This document shows positions 16,264 to 20,787 of a stretch of 20,787 nucleotides of DNA, piece by piece. The notes beneath the pieces were generated by a model. That model did not search any database and had not been told where the DNA came from. It saw only the letters and a program-made list of their open reading frames with translations. Each line of letters starts with the position of its first letter. Within the stretch, counting starts at the first letter, position 1. Source of the stretch: an uncultured Bacilli bacterium (GTDB lineage Bacteria; Bacillota_I; Bacilli_A; RF39; UBA660). The stretch is taken from contig CANQAF010000018.1 of assembly GCA_947588975.1 (NCBI GenBank), positions 1-20,787 of the forward strand, read 5' to 3'. The position numbers and the translations under genes were made by a program.

Positions 16264-16291
16264 TTGACATTCTTCAAATTTCTAGTATAAT
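16264..16291 (+). promoter_or_regulatory. Promoter of tRNA-Gly
   Basis: Consensus -35 TTGACA (16264-16269), 16-bp spacer, consensus -10 TATAAT (16286-16291). Nineteen bases before the tRNA 5' end. Confidence 0.85.
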
Positions 16292-16309
16292 TAGAAATGC
16301 CTACTAAAT

Positions 16310-16383
16310 GCAGATGTAGTTTAATGGTAGAACCTCAGCCTTCCAAGCTGACTGCGTGAGTTCGATTCTCATCATCTGCTCCA
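16310..16383 (+). tRNA. tRNA-Gly (anticodon TCC)
   Basis: 74 nt including encoded CCA. Acceptor stem GCAGATG/CATCTGC has 7 perfect pairs. D-arm includes TTTAATGGTAGAA. Anticodon stem TCAGC/GCTGA encloses loop CTTCCAA, giving anticodon TCC that reads GGA/GGG. T-arm TGAGTTCGATTCTCA. Discriminator T then CCA. It has its own promoter and terminator as a single-gene unit. An inverted, decayed copy of its 5' half lies just downstream. Confidence 0.97.
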
Positions 16384-16395
16384 TATATAAATTCT

Positions 16396-16418
16396 GCCCT
16401 TATTATAAGGGCTTTTTC
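16396..16418 (+). terminator. Terminator of tRNA-Gly
   Basis: GCCCTTA (16396-16402) pairs with TAAGGGC (16406-16412), loop TTA, then TTTTTC. There is no T run on the minus strand, so it works only for the tRNA. Confidence 0.9.
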
Positions 16419-16430
16419 TTTGTTCAAAAA

Positions 16431-16494
16431 CACGCAGTCAGCTAGAAGGATACTTATTAAATGATACATTAAACAATAGGCATTTCTAATTATA
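16431..16494 (-). repeat. Inverted, decayed copy of the tRNA-Gly promoter and 5' half
   Basis: On the minus strand TATAATTAGAAATGCCTA (16477-16494) is an exact 18-nt copy of 16286-16303, the -10 box and spacer of the tRNA gene. Next, GTTTAATGTA (16465-16474) resembles the D-arm. Then CCTTCTAGCTGACTGCGTG (16431-16449) copies the anticodon arm and variable region (16339-16358) with CA replaced by T at the anticodon. The match stops before the T-arm. The upper end overlaps the last codon and stop of the next gene. Best read as a tRNA pseudogene fragment; its origin is inferred. Confidence 0.75.
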
Positions 16495-17263
16495 TCATAT
16501 GATTTTTACGCAACACATTCTGATTCATAGTTTCAATAATATCATCTGATAAATGATACCATTTAATTTGAATTTTGTGCCGTGCCGATTCATATTTTAC
16601 ATTATCATTTAAGCAACGATTTAACGGTTGATAAAATAAAGAACCAAAATGTATACTGGTAGTATTTAAATTCTTTCTAGAAAGTATCATGTTTATAATA
16701 TCATCTTTTTTAATCCAAATAAAATCATCTATAACCCCATATAGAATCGCATCTATTGGTTGTTTCCTATTATTACCAATTAGTACAAATCTATTAATAG
16801 CATTCCTTAAAATGGTTTCTTGATTTAATACTAAATTTATATTATGAATTTCCATTTGATGATCTTTTTTATATTCTTCCACACTCATTCTTTTTTTGCC
16901 ACTACCATCTGTAGTACCATCTGCATAATGATATTTTAATACTTTATCAATTATAGATTGTGATATATCATTATTCTTTAAAAATTTAATAAAATTTGTA
17001 ACTGACTCTACATGAACAGAATTTTTTATTCCCTTTTTGATACTAATCCACTTTTTTTGACTACCAATTTGAATACACATATCTGCTTTTTGTTTATCAT
17101 AAACTGGTTTTGCATAGACAATGCTATTAGAACATATATCATCAAATAAATCATATAAAAATGATTGATACATTGGATTTAATTCTTTCATTCTTTTTCT
17201 ATTTATATAATGGATCAATTCATCTTCATTTTGAAATCCTGTAATATTTTTATTAAATGGCAC
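16490..17263 (-). CDS. Lone protein with a PD-(D/E)XK-like nuclease core
   Basis: 257 aa, function unknown. Residues 58-79 (QKADMCIQIG, then WISIKKG) show an acidic residue D61 on a beta strand followed 13 residues later by S-I-K (K76), the arrangement of PD-(D/E)XK nucleases. It continues into NSVHVESVTNFIKFL, and an acidic helix with E13/E15 lies upstream. The C-terminal half has HFGSLFYQPLNRCL (205-218) and ESARHKIQIKWYHL (225-238). No TM or signal peptide. Start is GTG (17261-17263) with an ideal AAAGGAGG site six bases upstream; no ATG lies nearby. It has its own promoter. No methylase or partner gene is next to it, so it is not an ordinary restriction system. The last codon and stop lie in a decayed tRNA-Gly copy, which suggests acquisition at this tRNA. 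Confidence 0.75.
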   Translation of the reverse strand: MPFNKNITGFQNEDELIHYINRKRMKELNPMYQSFLYDLFDDICSNSIVYAKPVYDKQKADMCIQIGSQKKWISIKKGIKNSVHVESVTNFIKFLKNNDISQSIIDKVLKYHYADGTTDGSGKKRMSVEEYKKDHQMEIHNINLVLNQETILRNAINRFVLIGNNRKQPIDAILYGVIDDFIWIKKDDIINMILSRKNLNTTSIHFGSLFYQPLNRCLNDNVKYESARHKIQIKWYHLSDDIIETMNQNVLRKNHMI

Positions 17264-17279
17264 ACTTTACCTCCTTTCT

Positions 17280-17308
17280 ATAATAAATATATTACATAGC
17301 ATTGTTAA
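17280..17308 (-). promoter_or_regulatory. Promoter of the PD-(D/E)XK-like gene
   Basis: Minus strand: -35 TTAACA (17303-17308), 17-bp spacer, -10 TATTAT (17280-17285), right after the hsp20 terminator. Confidence 0.65.
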
Positions 17309-17323
17309 ACCCTTTTTATTTAT

Positions 17324-17350
17324 AAAAAAAAAAGCATCCATTGATGCTTT
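17324..17350 (-). terminator. Terminator of hsp20
   Basis: AAAGCATC (minus 17343-17350) pairs with GATGCTTT (17331-17338) around a 4-nt loop, followed by a long T run on the minus strand. Confidence 0.88.
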
Positions 17351-17356
17351 TATATT

Positions 17357-17779
17357 TTAATCTGATATTTCAATATATTTCTTAGATTTTATTTCTTGTT
17401 TTTCTTCTTTTTTAGGGATATTTAATTTTAAAGTTCCATTTTTAAATGATGCATGAATATCTTCTTCAGTTACCGCATCACCGACATAAAAACTACGAGA
17501 ACATTCACCAAAATATCTTTCACGGCGAACATATCTACCATCTTCTTTATCTTCATCTTGTCTATTCATAGTAGCAGTTACATTTAAATAACCGTTTTCA
17601 ACATCTACTTTAATATCTTCTTTTTCATATCCTGGTAAATCAATCATAATATCATAATTATCTTTATTTTCTTTTATATCTGTACGCATTACTTTTGTTT
17701 CATGATTGGTAAAAAATGGATCAGCAAACAAATCCTCCCATAAATCAAAATCATTACGTTTTCTTGGTATCATCATCAT
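17357..17779 (-). CDS. hsp20: Small heat-shock protein, Hsp20 / alpha-crystallin family
   Basis: ATP-independent holdase chaperone that keeps unfolding proteins soluble. 140 aa: short N-terminal arm (FDLWEDLFADPFF), alpha-crystallin domain (~30-124) with YDIMIDLPGYEKEDIKVDVENGYLNV and the closing strand FKNGTLKLNIPKKE (112-125; Thr replaces the middle residue of the usual GVL), and the C-terminal IxI motif as IEI (136-138), which docks subunits together. Three ATG codons in a row open the frame; the first (17777-17779) lies eight bases after AAAGGGAG. The promoter overlaps a CIRCE element, so HrcA repression relieved by heat is expected. Confidence 0.95.
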   Translation of the reverse strand: MMMIPRKRNDFDLWEDLFADPFFTNHETKVMRTDIKENKDNYDIMIDLPGYEKEDIKVDVENGYLNVTATMNRQDEDKEDGRYVRRERYFGECSRSFYVGDAVTEEDIHASFKNGTLKLNIPKKEEKQEIKSKKYIEISD

Positions 17780-17815
17780 ATTTCATTCTCCCTTTCTTTA
17801 TATAATTATAATACC

Positions 17816-17839
17816 TGTAAAGACGCTTTCATCTTTACA
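17816..17839 (-). promoter_or_regulatory. 5'-terminal hairpin in the hsp20 leader
   Basis: TGTAAAGA (minus 17832-17839) and TCTTTACA (17816-17823) form a perfect 8-bp stem with an 8-nt loop. The start of transcription predicted from the -10 is at about 17839, so the hairpin would form the very 5' end of the mRNA. Likely a stabiliser, or a DNA operator for a second regulator. Confidence 0.5.
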
Positions 17840-17845
17840 TTGTAT

Positions 17846-17874
17846 ATTGTATCACAATTTTTTAGCATTTTCAA
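17846..17874 (-). promoter_or_regulatory. Promoter of hsp20
   Basis: Minus strand: -35 TTGAAA (17869-17874), 17-bp spacer, -10 TACAAT (17846-17851) with TGA before it. The -35 lies inside the CIRCE element. Confidence 0.75.
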
Positions 17875-17888
17875 GTAGAGAGTGCTAA
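17862..17888. promoter_or_regulatory. CIRCE element (HrcA operator)
   Basis: TTAGCATTT, 9 bp, GAGTGCTAA. One arm is a perfect CIRCE half-site and the other has two changes from TTAGCACTC. It covers the hsp20 -35. Confidence 0.88.
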
Positions 17889-17924
17889 TTTTGATAATTA
17901 TATATATTTTTTGATATCAATATC

Positions 17925-17954
17925 AAAAAAGACCCAATTTAGGGTCCTTTTTTT
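17925..17954. terminator. Bidirectional terminator between hsp20 and ytaF-like gene
   Basis: GACCC (17931-17935) and GGGTC (17942-17946) form the stem, flanked by an A run on one side and a T run on the other, so it can work on both strands. It lies ~180 nt after the ytaF-like stop. The stretch between (17955-18135) holds only a weak TATTAG/CTAATA hairpin and no supportable gene. Confidence 0.8.
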
Positions 17955-18135
17955 GAGGGGTACTATATGAATGTCTGACTATTAGGAGAGATACTAATAA
18001 TCTTTTTTCCTGCATTTTTTCATCTCTCAATATAATTTATGTTGCATTAATATTCTGGAAACAACGAGTGTCTTTGGTTTGACTTTGATTTTTTTCTTTT
18101 TCGCTATACTCCTTTTAACATAAAATACTTACTGT

Positions 18136-18732
18136 TTATCTCCAAAAAGCAAGTATGAATAATAATACTCCACTTAGCCAGGAAATATTGTAATTTAATT
18201 TGCATTTTAGCCATACTCCTAAATAATAACCTATAACCATTAATAAAAGGCTTATTATAAATCCACCCATGATTAAGATTAGCCAAGAAACATGAAGGAA
18301 ACGAATTCCAATACCAATTAAAAAATTGTCTAAAGAAAGTGCAATACCAAGCGGAATTGTTTCTAAATAAGACAAGCATTTTGAATTATCCATATCTGCT
18401 TTTTCCGGATGAGCATATATATGAAAAATAAATTTCATTTTTGCGCAGCGAATTTTATATTTTCGTTCTTTTTTAGGTAATAAACTTTCTATTATTTTAC
18501 TGATTCCCAATAAGGTAAATAAAATCGTACTAAAGTACCCTATTGCTTTATCATTCACAAAAAAGCCAATAAAATGGCTACAAATCATAGATAAAGCAAG
18601 TGATATCATTCCAATTCCATTTAATAAAAAAATTGGAAAAATAGATAACTTAATATGATTAATGCCCATTGAAAGCCCCGCAACCAGAGAATCAATGGAC
18701 AATGAAAAGATAAGAAGAAATGTTTGTATCAT
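18136..18732 (-). CDS. ytaF: YtaF/MntP-like membrane protein
   Basis: 198-aa protein with about six TM segments arranged as two similar halves. Each half starts with an Asp-containing helix: SLSIDSLVAGLSMG near the N-terminus and PLGIALSLDNFLIGIG near 130. These match the DUF204 family, which includes the Mn2+ exporter MntP and the sporulation membrane protein YtaF. The long cytoplasmic loop in the middle (KKERKYKIRCAKMKF... to ADMDNSKC) and length favour the YtaF branch, so Mn export is possible but not shown. Start: a GTG at 18739-18741 opens the frame earlier but lies inside the AGGTGA ribosome site; the ATG at 18730-18732 is preferred. It lies 56 bp after uppP, probably co-transcribed. 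No yybP-ykoY riboswitch was seen upstream. Confidence 0.82.
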   Translation of the reverse strand: MIQTFLLIFSLSIDSLVAGLSMGINHIKLSIFPIFLLNGIGMISLALSMICSHFIGFFVNDKAIGYFSTILFTLLGISKIIESLLPKKERKYKIRCAKMKFIFHIYAHPEKADMDNSKCLSYLETIPLGIALSLDNFLIGIGIRFLHVSWLILIMGGFIISLLLMVIGYYLGVWLKCKLNYNISWLSGVLLFILAFWR

Positions 18733-18788
18733 GCCTATCACCTATTAAATAGTATATGAAACATTTCTTCATTCGCTTAGGCAAGTGA

Positions 18789-19616
18789 TTATCTTAAGAA
18801 AAAGAAATAGCAAAGAACAATTGTTCCTAAGATAATACGATACCAACCAAATGGTTTAAAATCATTTTTCTTAATATAATTTATTAAAAATTTAATTGTA
18901 AATATGGAAACAAGAAAAGCTGTAATCATTCCAACAACTAAAATAATTAATTCTGAGCTAGTAAACACGAAACCAAATTTTAATAATTTTAATAAACTTG
19001 CTCCAAACATAGCCGGAATGGCTAAAAAGAATGTAAATTCAGCAGCCGTTGTACGAGAGACACCTAATAACAATGCGCCTACTATTGTGGATCCAGAACG
19101 AGATGTTCCTGGAAATACTGCCGCTATCATTTGAAAAACTCCAATAATTAATGCTGTTTTATATGTAATTTCTGCAATAGAATTCATTTTAGATTTTCTA
19201 TTTTTATTATAATTTTCTACTATAATAAATAAAATACCAAATAAAATTAACATAATGGATACAGTTTGATAATTGTTGAAATACTGATTTATGAAGTCTT
19301 CAAATAGTAATCCCACAATAGCTGCTGGTATAGTTGCCACTAAAATTTTAAACCACATTGAAAACTTTTCTTTGTTGATTTTAATTCCATGATTTATATC
19401 AAATGGAATTAATTGAAAAAAGTATAAAACTACAACCGCTAAAATTGCCCCTAATTGAATGACTACAAAAAACATTTCCTTAAATTCAGGGGTAATATTC
19501 ATATGAAGAAATTCATCAACTAGTATCATATGTCCTGTACTACTGATTGGTAACCATTCTGTAATTCCTTCTACAATTCCTAAAAATATTGTTTTCAAAA
19601 TTTCGATTATATTCAT
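18789..19616 (-). CDS. uppP: Undecaprenyl-diphosphatase (UppP/BacA)
   Basis: Removes a phosphate from undecaprenyl pyrophosphate in the membrane, recycling the lipid carrier of peptidoglycan and wall polymers; high dose gives bacitracin resistance in other species. 275 aa, about eight TM helices, normal length. Catalytic motifs: EGITEWLPISSTGH (E16, E20, S26, H29) and FPGTSRSGSTIVGALLLGVSR with R173. Good AGGAG site seven bases before the ATG. It follows the ATP-grasp gene by 53 bp without a strong promoter or terminator between them, so the two may be co-transcribed; ytaF-like follows. Confidence 0.96.
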   Translation of the reverse strand: MNIIEILKTIFLGIVEGITEWLPISSTGHMILVDEFLHMNITPEFKEMFFVVIQLGAILAVVVLYFFQLIPFDINHGIKINKEKFSMWFKILVATIPAAIVGLLFEDFINQYFNNYQTVSIMLILFGILFIIVENYNKNRKSKMNSIAEITYKTALIIGVFQMIAAVFPGTSRSGSTIVGALLLGVSRTTAAEFTFFLAIPAMFGASLLKLLKFGFVFTSSELIILVVGMITAFLVSIFTIKFLINYIKKNDFKPFGWYRIILGTIVLCYFFFLR

Positions 19617-19669
19617 TTATATTCTCCTAACTTATTATATAATTATATGTCGGTTTGATTATGATATGA

Positions 19670-20686
19670 TCACTTATTTGAACTCTGGTATATGATTGCA
19701 TCAAATGTCGGCTTTAAACCAATTTTATCTGCATTTAAATGTACTTTTGATTGATAGATATCATAACCTGGTAATTGATTCCCCTCCACCATAACTGGGC
19801 CACAATCAGTGATAGCAATATCCCAACCTACAAGTCCTACTTCTGGAATGATTGTGCTTGCACTTTTTACCATTTGAACAACTTGCTCAAAATAAGGAAT
19901 TTGAAATCCTGCAATTTTTGTATGCGTAATAGGATGAATTTCATAGACATTTCCTTTTTTATCAATTGCAGGTTTTTCAATAAACCCTTGTTCGTTTACA
20001 ACTGTATACATACCTCCATGATTAAAATTATCTACTACATTATCGCCATTTCCAATACGTAATGCACGAAATAGTATAGTCGTTTTGTCGTTCACTCTAG
20101 CAGTTACAATGCGAAGCGTATTGACCGCATATGGAAACAGTTGATTCATTTCTTTTGATTGAATTATAACTTCTTCTATTAATATTTGACCATTTTCTTT
20201 TAATCTATTATACAATTCTTTCACATTTTCTTGACAAGTATCTATTTTTTCGATTCCCTTACCACATTGTAAATCAATTGGTTTTGCTATAATAATTGGA
20301 TGTTTTTTGATAAATTCTTCAAACTCTTTTTCTGTAGCTTGATTTAAATCCAAATAATCTCTCTTAATATATTCATTAAAAATCTGATTAAATAATATTT
20401 TATTATTAAATTTTTCATAAAATGCAGGTTGATTCATTTTTTTAATGTATGCATTATTAACTCCCCTTGTAATGAATGTACTACGTTGTTTCTTAGTTAA
20501 ATCTTCAAAATTGAACACTAAATAATCCATATATCCTGCTAAATACTTTATGGAACAATAAAACATATCTATAAAAATGAACAAGCGATTTTTACCGCTT
20601 CTTTTATGTACTAAATTTACTGTATCTAGCATTTGTTTATAATTCATGGAAAATAAGCGATTCAAATAATATTTTACTTTATTCAT
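19670..20686 (-). CDS. Sugar-transfer-associated ATP-grasp protein
   Basis: 338 aa cytoplasmic protein matching the ATP-grasp enzymes found in polysaccharide loci (ATPgrasp_ST type). Helical N-terminal part (~1-125), then the ATP-grasp fold: IIIAKPIDLQCGKGI (K135 and the Gly-rich loop), ILIEEVI (168-174), NTLRIVTARV (189-198), FRALRIGNGDNVVDNFNHGGMY (206-227) and the metal-binding end VGWDIAI plus VMVEGNQLPG (D289, E301, N303). Family members ligate an acid to an amine using ATP; the substrates here are not known. Next to uppP, which fits an envelope or wall-polymer role by inference. Own promoter at 20705-20733. Confidence 0.85.
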   Translation of the reverse strand: MNKVKYYLNRLFSMNYKQMLDTVNLVHKRSGKNRLFIFIDMFYCSIKYLAGYMDYLVFNFEDLTKKQRSTFITRGVNNAYIKKMNQPAFYEKFNNKILFNQIFNEYIKRDYLDLNQATEKEFEEFIKKHPIIIAKPIDLQCGKGIEKIDTCQENVKELYNRLKENGQILIEEVIIQSKEMNQLFPYAVNTLRIVTARVNDKTTILFRALRIGNGDNVVDNFNHGGMYTVVNEQGFIEKPAIDKKGNVYEIHPITHTKIAGFQIPYFEQVVQMVKSASTIIPEVGLVGWDIAITDCGPVMVEGNQLPGYDIYQSKVHLNADKIGLKPTFDAIIYQSSNK

Positions 20687-20704
20687 ACCATCACTCTCTA
20701 ATTT

Positions 20705-20733
20705 ATTCTATCATATTTTCCCATATTTGGAAA
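20705..20733 (-). promoter_or_regulatory. Promoter of the ATP-grasp gene
   Basis: Minus strand: -35 TTTCCA (20728-20733), 17-bp spacer, extended -10 TGATAGAAT (-10 at 20705-20710). Confidence 0.55.
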
Positions 20734-20758
20734 GAATTCTCATACAATTTATAAAGGA

Positions 20759-20787
20759 AATTAAAAGAGCTTAATTTATTAAGCTCT
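20759..20787 (-). terminator. Terminator of an upstream gene at the window edge
   Basis: AGAGCTTAA and TTAAGCTCT form a 9-bp stem with a 4-nt loop (20766-20787), followed on the minus strand by TTTTAATTT. The gene it serves lies outside the window. Confidence 0.75.

Noticed and set aside
17911..17926. TTGATATCAATATCAA nested palindrome upstream of hsp20 as an operator
   Set aside because: It is AT-rich and low complexity, and lies outside the CIRCE-overlapping promoter. A TTGATA/TATAAT pair there has only a 12-bp spacer.
18030..18116. Strong AAAGGAG site (18109-18116) followed by a Lys-rich open frame (AKKKKIKVKPKTLVVSR)
   Set aside because: There is no ATG, GTG or TTG at usable distance; an ATA sits only one base after GGAG. 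It may be a relic of a lost small gene but is not supportable.
18104..18379. 91-codon minus frame overlapping the ytaF-like gene
   Set aside because: It lies in another frame of a well-supported membrane protein, has biased composition (Phe, Asn, Trp) and no ribosome site at its start.
18136..18790. yybP-ykoY manganese riboswitch before the YtaF/MntP-like gene
   Set aside because: The gap to uppP is only 56 bp and lacks the conserved riboswitch core.
1..20787. CRISPR array, insertion sequence, integrase or prophage genes
   Set aside because: No regularly spaced repeats, transposase or recombinase motifs were seen; the only repeat of note is the inverted tRNA-Gly copy.

Overview
This is an AT-rich, low-GC Gram-positive chromosomal window. 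TGG is the only Trp codon in the genes read and Shine-Dalgarno sites are strong. A T-box leader, a CIRCE element and a Bacillus-type LexA box all point to Bacillota. Gene content and protein style suggest Erysipelotrichia or Coprobacillaceae-like gut bacteria; this lineage is an inference, not proven by the sequence. All protein genes except rpmB lie on the minus strand. The layout is mostly housekeeping, with one small accessory patch around a tRNA-Gly gene.

Region 1 (1-3774, minus): an 84-aa coiled-coil protein is followed by a leucine-type T-box leader. The leader controls a two-gene operon made of a 117-aa three-TM membrane protein and leuS. The leucyl-tRNA synthetase carries a complete Nudix hydrolase domain inserted in its editing-domain region and a diverged KMSKS loop. 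Region 2 (3775-7640, minus): a divergent pyruvate kinase is followed 17 bp later by a GH31 glycosidase in which lysine replaces the expected acid/base aspartate.

Region 3 (7752-12600): this is a DNA replication and repair block. dnaE (Pol III alpha with a degenerate PHP domain) ends at a terminator. Just beyond it, dinB (a Y-family polymerase) has its own promoter with a LexA box lying in the spacer. rpmB (L28) is divergent from dnaE on the plus strand. Between rpmB and yihY lie two terminators and a ~150-nt hairpin-rich stretch that may be a small RNA. Region 4 (12603-16130, minus): a YihY/BrkB membrane protein, then a two-gene operon of a single-TM protein and a membrane sensor with two periplasmic-binding-type domains and a degenerate GGDEF domain.

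Region 5 (16260-17310): tRNA-Gly(UCC) with its own promoter and terminator faces a lone 257-aa protein with a PD-(D/E)XK-like core. The last codon and stop of that gene lie in an inverted, decayed copy of the tRNA-Gly promoter and 5' half. This is the most unusual DNA architecture in the window. Region 6 (17320-20787, minus): an hsp20 gene under CIRCE/HrcA control with a 5'-terminal mRNA hairpin, then ytaF/mntP-like, uppP (undecaprenyl-diphosphatase) and a sugar-transfer-associated ATP-grasp protein. The last three suggest envelope functions.
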